Assembly: GCF_001482385.1 (NCBI RefSeq)
Contig: NZ_CP013612.1
Coordinates: 620,001 to 684,000, forward strand
Source: Pseudoalteromonas rubra
Lineage (GTDB): Bacteria; Pseudomonadota; Gammaproteobacteria; Enterobacterales; Alteromonadaceae
Length of the DNA stretch: 64,000 nucleotides
Direction of reading: 5' to 3'
The notes beneath the pieces are model-generated. The model ran no database searches, was not told where the DNA came from, and was given only the letters and a program-made list of their open reading frames with translations. Below are positions 27,959 to 35,043 of the stretch, in pieces. The translations under genes and the position numbers were made by a program. How positions within the stretch are numbered: position 1 is the stretch's first letter; every line of letters begins with the position of its first letter.

Positions 27959-28858
27959 TTACTCCATCATTTTTTCGATTGGCATTACAAGAATGGAGTT
28001 AGCACCCAGGGATTTAAGCTCTTCCATGGTTTCCCAAAACAATGTTTCACTGCTGACCATGTGCAGGGCAACATAGTCCTCGCTACCGGCGAGTGCTAAC
28101 AGAGTTGGCTGACCTGTACCAGGGAGCAAAGCACAAATTTCATCCAGGCGCGCTTTTGGTGCGTGTAGCATGATGTATTTGCTCTCTTTTGCCTGCTTTA
28201 CACCACGCAGGCGAGGCATGAGTTTGTTGATGAGCGACAGTTTGTCATCGTCATTGAGATTAGCGTTTTGGATCAGGCAGGCATTTGACTCCAAAATGGT
28301 GTCTCCCTGCATCAGGCCGTTAGCTTCCAGTGTGGCACCGGTAGAGACCAGATCGCAAATGGCGTCTGCCAAGCCCGCACGTGGTGCAACCTCAACAGAT
28401 CCTGTTAGCATCACCACGCTGGCTTCAATTTGCTCTTTTTCCAGGTACTGCTTAAGAATTTCGGGATAGGTGGTGGCGATGCGTTTGCCATTGAACCAAT
28501 CTTTGTCTTGTATGCCCAGTTCCTGAGGCCATGCCAATGCCAGGCGACAATAGCCAAAGTCGAGTTTCGCCAGTTTAGTCACTTCGCTGGGTTGCTGGTT
28601 ACGCTGGCGCTCAGCCTGAGTTTCTACCAGCACGTTTTCACCGACAATACCCAAATCACAGACTCCGTCCATGACCAACCCCGGAATATCATCATCTCGG
28701 ACCCTCAGTACATCGATTGGCATATTGGTTGAGTGGGCGATCAAACGCTGCTCACGCAGATTTAGTTTAATCCCGAGTTGTTTAAGCAGTGACTGGCAGT
28801 CTTTGGAAAGTCGGCCAGATTTTTGAATGGCAATTCGTAAACGGTTGTTGGTGTTCAT
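27959..28858 (-). CDS. hisG: ATP phosphoribosyltransferase (long form)
   Basis: A 299-residue HisG-L that starts the histidine pathway from ATP and PRPP. Visible features are [29 protein letters not shown] and the PRPP loop in [19 protein letters not shown]. The C-terminal ACT-like regulatory domain (from about residue 225) gives histidine feedback control. It is the first structural gene of the operon, right after the leader and attenuator. Confidence 0.97.
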   Translation of the reverse strand: MNTNNRLRIAIQKSGRLSKDCQSLLKQLGIKLNLREQRLIAHSTNMPIDVLRVRDDDIPGLVMDGVCDLGIVGENVLVETQAERQRNQQPSEVTKLAKLDFGYCRLALAWPQELGIQDKDWFNGKRIATTYPEILKQYLEKEQIEASVVMLTGSVEVAPRAGLADAICDLVSTGATLEANGLMQGDTILESNACLIQNANLNDDDKLSLINKLMPRLRGVKQAKESKYIMLHAPKARLDEICALLPGTGQPTLLALAGSEDYVALHMVSSETLFWETMEELKSLGANSILVMPIEKMME

Positions 28859-28883
28859 AATTTATTTCCTAAGTTTAAAAACT

Positions 28884-28908
28884 AAAAGCCCCGAGGGAAC
28901 CTCAGGGC
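28884..28908 (-). terminator. his operon attenuator
   Basis: On the minus strand GCCCTGAGG pairs with CCTCGGGGC (one G-T pair) around a three-base loop and runs into TTTTAG. It lies between hisL and hisG; the upstream GGAGGTTCC-type sequence at about 28940 can pair with the same arm as an antiterminator. Confidence 0.88.
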
Positions 28909-28984
28909 GAAAATAAATTATGTTGAGTGCTTGTTCGCCGGAGGTTCCTTGAAGGAATAACCCACCAGCGAAATACCTGACAGG

Positions 28985-29035
28985 TTATCCCGGTGTATGA
29001 TGGTGATGATGGATAGCTGTCAGTGTAAATAGCAT
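28985..29035 (-). CDS. hisL: his operon leader peptide
   Basis: A 16-codon ORF from the ATG at 29035 reading MLFTLTAIHHHHHTPG then TAA. Five consecutive His codons form the control region: ribosomes stall there when charged His-tRNA is low, which would favour antitermination into hisG. The longer open frame upstream of this ATG lacks support. Confidence 0.93.
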   Translation of the reverse strand: MLFTLTAIHHHHHTPG

Positions 29036-29206
29036 GTCAAATTCTCTTACTGTTTGTATAAAACGTGATGCGCATTGAGCGCTCAAAATGTATTTATAGA
29101 TAAACACAGGTAACGAATTGCACGCAAGTACTTTTTTGCATAAATTAAAGAATAAATTATAACTGTCGATAATAAAGGCATGAAATACCACATAAAGAGG
29201 TGGGTT

Positions 29207-29434
29207 ATGGATGCATTTAAACCATTTCTGGCACCGATTGTCAGATTGCAGGTGAGCCACGATGGACCGTTTAAAGTTGCAGGTGTGCTCGACAACCGGG
29301 CTGAAAAAATTAAACGTAAAAAGCACTTAATTGAGATGGAACGGCAGAAGCACAAAGAAGAAGATGCACGCAATAAAGACGAAGATCAGAGTGAAGTCGA
29401 CGACGAAGAGCAGCATTTGGATACCTGGGCCTAA
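29207..29434 (+). CDS. small charged hypothetical protein
   Basis: A 75-residue protein from the ATG at 29207, preceded by AGAGGTG. The N-terminal third is mildly hydrophobic (MDAFKPFLAPIVRLQVSHDG); the rest is highly charged, Lys/Arg-rich then Glu/Asp-rich (KIKRKKHLIEMERQKHKEED). The pattern suggests a helix with segregated charge. It diverges from hisL and is not recognised. A longer start at 29180 is possible but has a weaker ribosome site. Confidence 0.55.
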   Translation: MDAFKPFLAPIVRLQVSHDGPFKVAGVLDNRAEKIKRKKHLIEMERQKHKEEDARNKDEDQSEVDDEEQHLDTWA

Positions 29435-29484
29435 CAATATTTAATGCCCGGTTAAGGTGTTTCCGCCGGGCTTAGAGCATGTTT

Positions 29485-30113
29485 TTATTTTGGAGGGTCT
29501 ATTTTTCCTGCAATGGAGGTATTTACCCTGAACCATCCCGCGACAGAATATCTGTCTCGGTTTGCCGGGAGCACTTCTTGAGGAAACTCTCCACTTAGAA
29601 ACAGCACCAGAGTACCATGCAATGGAACCACCTTGCTCCCCTCAAGGTCACTTTCTTTCCAATAGAGTACCATATTCTCCAGCATCATCAGGGCCCCAGC
29701 CCGAGTTAAGATAAGTAACCAGTGACAACACTCGGTTCGTCTCCCCTTGAAATGCGTCTTAATGGCGTTTGTAATAACTGCCGCTGGCGTAATGGGCAAA
29801 ATGACTTTCAAACGAAAACCGTCCCATGAATAGCGACGGTTCAGGAACTGTTGTAGGTGACTGGTCCAGTCCAGCCACCGCTGGCCGGTCTCAGACTCAC
29901 CTTTTATCCAGCAAATTTCGTCTGTCCGCACAAAGTCATTGTGTAAAAAGTAATCGCCCGGCCTATGCCTGCTTGTTCATATTTCTGGGTACTTATGCTG
30001 TGCTGATAGGCCAGTAAATCGTCCACCAGATCGCAAGGTATCGCACCTGGGCGAATACTATAACCCTGGCTTATCAGATCATTGGCTACGAGTGAAAACA
30101 ATGTTTCATCTGT
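29485..30113 (-). pseudogene. 2OG-Fe(II) oxygenase (SM-20/prolyl-4-hydroxylase-like), decayed
   Basis: Joining reading frames on the minus strand rebuilds a recognisable oxygenase: DYFLHNDFVRTDEICWI, FSFESHFAHYASGSYYKRH-x-DAFQGETNRVLSLVTYLN, LVLYWKES, and PLHGTLVLFLS...RDRYSVAGWFRVN. It carries at least four disabling lesions: one-base losses near 29950-29959 and 29829-29838, a TAA stop at 29759-29761 where the HxD motif needs a residue between His and Asp, and one extra base near 29672-29676. In addition the usual distal iron-ligand His (FPHEV) is Gln (codon at 29578-29580). The 5' end is unclear. It cannot make a working enzyme. Confidence 0.85.
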
Positions 30114-30374
30114 TGGAGAGTCGTCGTGTTTGGCACGAAGATCGGCTTAAGCGGACAACCTAGTTTCCTATAATGGTCGTAGCAAATTTCAATAGAGTGT
30201 CATAAAGCGAAATAGAAGACAGTGTCTTAACTTCAATGGCTCTGGGCTCTTGGCTTGCTGCCTGCTTTGTTGCGCGCATCTTAACGATCTTTTACTTGCT
30301 GGCAAGTAAAAGATCTCTGCCTGAGTATAAAGGGGTATAATATGTCGAAAATAGGGAGAATTGTTATGAGCGTG
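30114..30374. other. gene-free stretch between the oxygenase pseudogene and the IS element
   Basis: No supported gene. It contains a 14+2+14 base perfect inverted repeat (30286-30315) and, close to the IS, GGGAG eight bases before an ATG at 30366 whose frame runs three codons (Met-Ser-Val) into the IS left end. That may be the beginning of a gene cut by the insertion. Otherwise nothing recognised. Confidence 0.5.
30286..30315. repeat. perfect inverted repeat
   Basis: Arms GATCTTTTACTTGC and its exact complement around a two-base TG spacer. There is no T tract of terminator type directly after it. It could be a strong operator, a transcript hairpin or an end of an old element. Confidence 0.75.
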
Positions 30375-31378
30375 GGCCTTGTTGATCAAATCCAGATAAC
30401 TTAGGTAACACCGAGATTTCAACTGCTTCCCTGATATTCAGGCATACCTAGCCCAGTCATTCTATTGAGTACTTTCACTTTGATCATCGCTTCAGTGTGT
30501 TGCTGATTGAATCCACGACTGACCAGCTTGTCACCCATTAGCTGTTTGTATCGGTACATTGCCGTTTCCGCCAGTGAACGTTGGTGGTAGTTCACACATT
30601 TTTTCCACTCACTGCTGCCTATATGCTTTGTTAAAATGACCGCGCTGTTGCGAGCATGTCCACCCTCCCACAACTGCGCGTTACTCCTTGGTGGGATCAC
30701 TGCTTCGGCCTTTTTAGCTGCTACTTCGGCATAACAGCCTCTGGTATCATAAGCACCATCTGCTTTAACTGAGCTGATCTTCCTGCGCAATGGTCTGAGT
30801 AGGTCACCCAAAACTTCTGAATCAGCTACAGACACTGTGGACAACTCAGCGCCTACGATTTGGTGTGTATCTGGATCAACTGCCAGGTGTAGCTTTCGCC
30901 ATGTTCGGCGCTTGTTTGCACCATGTTTTCTTGCGTGCCACTCACCATTTCCGTACACCTTCAAACCAGTGCTATCAACCACAATATCAATGCCTCCGGA
31001 TGCACTGGAGTGTGGCCTATAGCGAACTGCCAGCTCTGCACTACGCTTGCACAAACAGCTATAAGTTGGCGTATCCAAATCAAGCTTCATCATTGATATT
31101 AATGAGGAAACAAAACCCTGTGCAGCTCGAAGAGACAAGCGAAATACAGCCCGTAAAGTCAGGCAGGTCTCAATCGCCAGCTCTGAGAAATGATTAGCTC
31201 GGCCTTTACCGCCGTGATGTTGCGTGTTGTTCCACTGTTCAATCGCATCCTCGGAAAACCAAAGTTGGATGTTACCTCTGGCGATAAGGGCTTTGTTATA
31301 TTCGCGCCAGTTGATGATACGCTTTTCTTTCAAAGTTCAGTCTCGGTGTTTGCTTTTGAGATCTGATCACACAAGGCT
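30375..31378 (-). mobile_element. IS5-family insertion sequence (about 1.0 kb)
   Basis: A full-length transposase is bounded by imperfect inverted repeats: left GGCCTTGTTGATCAAATC (30375-30392) and right, read from the outside, AGCCTTGTGTGATCAGATC (31378-31360), differing by two substitutions and one gapped base. The ends begin GGC-like as in the IS903/IS5 group. I see no target-site duplication: flanks are GAGCGTG on the left and AAATTAG on the right, which points to a deletion or recombination after insertion. Exact ends are uncertain by one or two bases. Confidence 0.85.
30419..31333 (-). CDS. IS5-family DDE transposase
   Basis: A 304-residue transposase with an IS5/IS903-type N-terminal domain (WREYNKALIARGNIQLWFSEDAIEQW, then an ETCLTLRAVFRLSLRAAQGF helical region). 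The DDE triad is visible in DIVVDSTGLKVYG, VKADGAYD and RSLAETAMYRYKQLMG, so it appears intact and possibly active. The fit to family length is good. Confidence 0.93.
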   Translation of the reverse strand: MKEKRIINWREYNKALIARGNIQLWFSEDAIEQWNNTQHHGGKGRANHFSELAIETCLTLRAVFRLSLRAAQGFVSSLISMMKLDLDTPTYSCLCKRSAELAVRYRPHSSASGGIDIVVDSTGLKVYGNGEWHARKHGANKRRTWRKLHLAVDPDTHQIVGAELSTVSVADSEVLGDLLRPLRRKISSVKADGAYDTRGCYAEVAAKKAEAVIPPRSNAQLWEGGHARNSAVILTKHIGSSEWKKCVNYHQRSLAETAMYRYKQLMGDKLVSRGFNQQHTEAMIKVKVLNRMTGLGMPEYQGSS

Positions 31379-31385
31379 AAATTAG

Positions 31386-31499
31386 TTCAATGATTTAGGA
31401 AACAACGCCGCTGAATTAGGAAAAAGTTATGACACTATCATTATTGAATCAAATGTCCCGCTAAAAGAAGTTGTAATTGGTTGGGCTAATTCTAAATGA
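31386..31499 (+). pseudogene. 3' remnant of an unknown ORF next to the IS
   Basis: Directly after the IS right end an open frame encodes about 37 residues (FNDLGNNAAELGKSYDTIII and on to GWANSK) and stops with TGA at 31497-31499; it is blocked upstream by TAG at 31383. Composition looks protein-like. With the Met-Ser-Val start on the other side of the IS, it may be what is left of one interrupted gene. Family not recognised. Confidence 0.35.
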
Positions 31500-31959
31500 A
31501 ACTTATAGCGCTTAATATGTTCTTTTACCTGGAACTATATCTCAGTTAAAATTTCGGAATATTTATTGCCTAAAGCCAGCAGTAGCTGGTTTTTTTATGT
31601 TAAAATCATAGGGTTTATAACCTGAGATACTAAGCTTGCCTAGTGAAATTCTCCTTTCAAGGAATTAGGTCTTGCTTCAACCTATTGTAAAACTTGGCTA
31701 TCTCAAAGGCGAAAAGCCACCTGGGTCATAAAAGTGAATTGGCGCCGTATATTGACAGAACTCAACTATTCTAGGGCTGTAGAGCCAGGTACCTCTTTTC
31801 TCGGAGTACGTGTAATGTGGTATAACAACACTCCAGGTGCACCAGAGAATACAGAACTTAAAGAATCTGACGGACCACGATACACAACCATGCCTACTTG
31901 CGCTTGCCCCTTATCCACCATAGAATTGCCTCGCCCAGTCATTAAGCAGCGCATTAATT
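31500..31959. other. gene-poor stretch upstream of yoaA
   Basis: A small hairpin with T tract (31576-31597) lies here. The remaining sequence has short open frames on both strands (for example 31734-32012 plus and 31766-31954 minus), but none has a ribosome site, a recognisable motif or a plausible end. The yoaA promoter must be in this stretch. Confidence 0.5.
31576..31597 (+). terminator. probable terminator
   Basis: CCAGC, four-base loop, GCTGG and then seven T. It would end transcription of the truncated ORF left beside the IS. Confidence 0.7.
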
Positions 31960-33882
31960 TTGTCTATCACTCAGTATTTTTCAGAAAATGGTCCCCTGGC
32001 ACACCACTTTAACGGTTATCAGCCAAGACAACCTCAAATCGATATGGCCGAAGCCATAGATCAGGTGGTCAAAGAGGGTGGACAGTGTGTGGTGGAAGCG
32101 GGCACCGGGACAGGTAAGACATTTGCTTATCTGGTTCCTGCACTTCTGAACGATAAAAAGGTGATCATCTCAACCGGCTCAAAAGCTCTGCAGGAGCAGC
32201 TGTATCATAGAGATTTGCCGGAGCTACTTAATGCGCTTGGCAAAGGCCGTAAGGTTGCTTTGTTAAAGGGTAGAGCGAATTATCTGTGTACTTATCGGCT
32301 GAATGAACATGTGGCCCATGTGCCAAGTGACGACCCCGATGTGATGCACCAGCTGGCCATGGTTGCTAAGTTTGCTACTGAAACACAAAGCGGCGACCTC
32401 GCAGACTGTGTGGGTATTGAAGAAGACGCCAAAGTACTGCCTTATGTTAACTCGACTGCGGACAACTGCTTAGGTAAGGATTGTCCGGATTTTGCCGACT
32501 GTTATATACGTAAAGCCCGATTAAAAGCGACGGAGGCCGATCTGGTTGTGATTAATCACCATTTGTTTTTTGCTGACATGTCGGTGAAAGAATCGGGGTT
32601 TGCAGAGTTAATGCCAACCGCAGATACCTACATTTTTGATGAGGCGCATCAGCTTGGTGAAATTGCATCTGATTACTTTGGTGAGTCAATCAGTACTAAA
32701 CAGCTACAGGCGCTCATTAATGATTTAAGGTTGATTTACCGAAGTGACATTCCGGATATGTTGCAACTGGGCAAAACGCTGAATAAGTTGGAGACCAGTG
32801 TAGCTGATCTGCGACTTGTGTTTGGGGGGGATGGTGCAAGGGGAGACTGGCGAGAAAAGTTGCAGGACAAAGTGATCTGCGATGCGCTGCACAGGGTTAT
32901 CAGTAATCTGGACTTTTTATATCAGGTGCTTAAGTTGTGCCTCGACCGCTCTGATAAGATAGAACATCCGCTGGAGCGGGTTTTGTCGTTTAAAGGACAA
33001 CTCGACCGGGCCTTTGATGTTACTCAGTCGGGCTTTAGTTATTGGTTCGAAACCACCCGTCGTTTCCTGACAATTCATATCACGCCGTTGGATGTTTCTA
33101 ATCGATTTAAAGACATGATGGCTAAAAGCGAAGCGAGCTTTGTGTTTACCTCTGCAACTTTATCGGTGGACAATAGCCTCGCGCACTTTAACGCCAGTTT
33201 GGGCCTGGCACCAGATCATCAGGCCATCGTCGACAGCCCGTTTGACTATGAATCGCAGGCCATGCTTTGTCTGCCCCGTTATCTGCCTGAAACCAAAGAT
33301 GAAATGATGCCGCATGCGTTGGTTAAAATCGCTAAGCAAGTGATCAATGCAGCCCAGGGTCGTACGTTTTTGCTTTTTACCAGTTATCGAGTGATGCACT
33401 TGGTTTATGAAGGACTGAGTACTGCGACAGAATACCCGGTGTTTATGCAAGGGCAAGCATCAAAGCGGATTATTCTGGAGCAATTTGTCCGCCATGGTAA
33501 TGCGGTTTTAATGGGCACTGCGTCTTTTTGGGAAGGGGTTGATGTACGTGGTGATACGCTGAGTTGTGTGCTTATAGACAAGCTGCCGTTTACTTCGCCG
33601 GATGATCCGTTATTGCAGGCTCGGATGAAAGACGCCCAATTGCAGGATAAGGAACCATTTGATGAAATTCAGCTGCCTCTGGCTGTTATTGCGCTAAAGC
33701 AGGGGGTTGGGCGCCTGATCCGTGATAAGACAGACAAAGGTGTACTAATTATTTGCGATAATCGTCTGGTTACGCGAAAATACGGTGAAACCTTTATTAA
33801 AAGTTTGCCTCCCATGTCACGTACTCGCGATTTGGATAAGGCGTTGTCATTTTTAGAGAATATTGACCAGCATGAAATATAA
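31960..33882 (+). CDS. yoaA: DinG/XPD-family ATP-dependent helicase YoaA
   Basis: A 640-residue superfamily 2 iron-sulfur helicase. Walker A EAGTGTGKT (residues 46-54), STGSKALQEQLY, the Fe-S cluster Cys set (YLCTYR, DNCLGKDCPDFADC), DEAH box (FDEAHQLGE), then SATLS, GTASFWEGVDVRGD and the QGVGRLIRDKTDKG motif VI. Length and N-terminus match YoaA rather than longer DinG. It is a 5'-3' DNA helicase linked to replication-fork damage tolerance. The start appears to be TTG at 31960, giving conserved N-terminal alignment; its ribosome site is weak. The 3' end overlaps tsaB. Confidence 0.93.
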   Translation: MSITQYFSENGPLAHHFNGYQPRQPQIDMAEAIDQVVKEGGQCVVEAGTGTGKTFAYLVPALLNDKKVIISTGSKALQEQLYHRDLPELLNALGKGRKVALLKGRANYLCTYRLNEHVAHVPSDDPDVMHQLAMVAKFATETQSGDLADCVGIEEDAKVLPYVNSTADNCLGKDCPDFADCYIRKARLKATEADLVVINHHLFFADMSVKESGFAELMPTADTYIFDEAHQLGEIASDYFGESISTKQLQALINDLRLIYRSDIPDMLQLGKTLNKLETSVADLRLVFGGDGARGDWREKLQDKVICDALHRVISNLDFLYQVLKLCLDRSDKIEHPLERVLSFKGQLDRAFDVTQSGFSYWFETTRRFLTIHITPLDVSNRFKDMMAKSEASFVFTSATLSVDNSLAHFNASLGLAPDHQAIVDSPFDYESQAMLCLPRYLPETKDEMMPHALVKIAKQVINAAQGRTFLLFTSYRVMHLVYEGLSTATEYPVFMQGQASKRIILEQFVRHGNAVLMGTASFWEGVDVRGDTLSCVLIDKLPFTSPDDPLLQARMKDAQLQDKEPFDEIQLPLAVIALKQGVGRLIRDKTDKGVLIICDNRLVTRKYGETFIKSLPPMSRTRDLDKALSFLENIDQHEI

Positions 33883-34558
33883 TTTGCTTGCCCTGGATGC
33901 TTCAACGGAAGCTCTTAGCCTGGCGTTGTCGTACAACGGCAACCTGTATCGCCACTTTGAAGAGTGCCCTCAGCAACATAGTCAGAAAATATTGCCTTTA
34001 GTCGAGCAACTGTTTACTGAAGCAGGTTGTCAGCTTAAAGATCTGGATGGTCTGGTATTTGGCCGTGGACCAGGCAGTTTTACTGGGGTACGTATCGGAG
34101 TCGCTGTTGCCCAGGGGTTAGCGTATTCCGGAAACTTGCAACTGGCAGGTGTTTCGACGCTTCAGGCAATGGCACAACAGGCATTTGCGCAAACCCAAGC
34201 AAAGCAGGTTTTGGTTGCGATTGACGCGCGTATGGGTGAGGTTTATCTTTGTCATTATACCCGTTCGGATAATAATCAGGCGATTGCCTTGGGTGAAGAA
34301 AGAGTGATTAAGCCTGAGCTTATTGACGGTGAATTTGAAGGCGTACTTGCAGTCGGCACTGGCTGGCAGACCTATTCGGATGTCGCTGAAAAGCTCGGTC
34401 TCGAAGTACATAATGATATTACGCTGCCGCATGCTGAATATATGTTAGATACCGGCATTGCGCAGTTTGAAGCCGGTAAGGTTGTTAATGCTGCAGACGC
34501 TCAGCCCCGGTATGTTAGGGATACAGTGACGTGGAAGAAGTTGCCCGGACGCGAGTAA
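33872..34558 (+). CDS. tsaB: tRNA threonylcarbamoyladenosine biosynthesis protein TsaB
   Basis: A 228-residue protein from the ATG at 33872 (MKYNLLALDASTEALSLALSY), overlapping yoaA by 11 bases. The ASKHA-like fold shows in LALDAS, the HSQKILPLVEQL segment and VFGRGPGSFTGVRIGVAVAQGLAY. It is the scaffold partner of TsaD/TsaE in t6A37 modification of ANN-decoding tRNAs. Pairing of yoaA and tsaB is conserved in enterics. Confidence 0.95.
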   Translation: MKYNLLALDASTEALSLALSYNGNLYRHFEECPQQHSQKILPLVEQLFTEAGCQLKDLDGLVFGRGPGSFTGVRIGVAVAQGLAYSGNLQLAGVSTLQAMAQQAFAQTQAKQVLVAIDARMGEVYLCHYTRSDNNQAIALGEERVIKPELIDGEFEGVLAVGTGWQTYSDVAEKLGLEVHNDITLPHAEYMLDTGIAQFEAGKVVNAADAQPRYVRDTVTWKKLPGRE

Positions 34559-34605
34559 CGGGCTAACCTTATACTGGTGCATTGGGTTTTTGGTGATATA
34601 GACTG

Positions 34606-34893
34606 ATGAAAATCAACCAGCTTGTTCAAAATCAGGATACTTATCAACTGAGACAGTCGGTTGTTAAACCTGCTGTGAGCGACACCCAAGCACCAGTTCG
34701 GCAAGCTGCTAAACTCAAATACTCCGATGCGGGTGTCGCACTGGCCCAGCAGTATACTGATGACAAAAGAGATGTCATCTATGATCAGCCTAACTTTAAA
34801 ACCAGTGTTGCTATACAATCCTATAGTGCAATTCAAAACCAAGAACGGCGAAGCGAAGTTCAGTCACTACTTGGAGTCAGCATTTACGCCTGA
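34606..34893 (+). CDS. small conserved-looking hypothetical protein
   Basis: A 95-residue hydrophilic protein beginning MKINQLVQNQDTYQLRQ. Its C-terminal half, YDQPNFKTSVAIQSYSAIQNQERRSEVQSLLGVSIYA, reads like a conserved motif of short marine-gammaproteobacterial proteins. No signal peptide or TM segment. It follows tsaB by 47 bases in the same direction. Function unknown. Confidence 0.6.
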   Translation: MKINQLVQNQDTYQLRQSVVKPAVSDTQAPVRQAAKLKYSDAGVALAQQYTDDKRDVIYDQPNFKTSVAIQSYSAIQNQERRSEVQSLLGVSIYA

Positions 34894-35043
34894 CATTTTA
34901 CCTAATCGTTCATAATTACTCTTTGTCTTAATAAGTGCCTCTCTGCGGCCCGTTTCTCGGCTTGAATATTTTTCAGCAAAAATTTAGTCAATTCATTTGT
35001 TTTAATCTGCTTTTGGAGTAATGTTAAAAGAAAATAACAATTT

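Noticed and set aside
28985..29035. Possible His-tag artefact
   Set aside because: Five His codons are followed immediately by the operon attenuator and the hisG gene, so this is a natural leader peptide.
29036..29326. Long open frame ending in the His-rich leader
   Set aside because: The coding signal is only the 16-codon leader from 29035; the upstream part has no ribosome site and covers the his promoter region.
30189..30422. 77-codon minus-strand ORF overlapping the IS left end
   Set aside because: It includes the palindrome and the IS inverted repeat, and no protein features are seen.
31734..32012. 92-codon open frame on the plus strand before yoaA
   Set aside because: No ribosome site, no recognisable motif, overlaps the yoaA start in another frame; the minus-strand frame at 31766-31954 is equally open. 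Neither is convincing.
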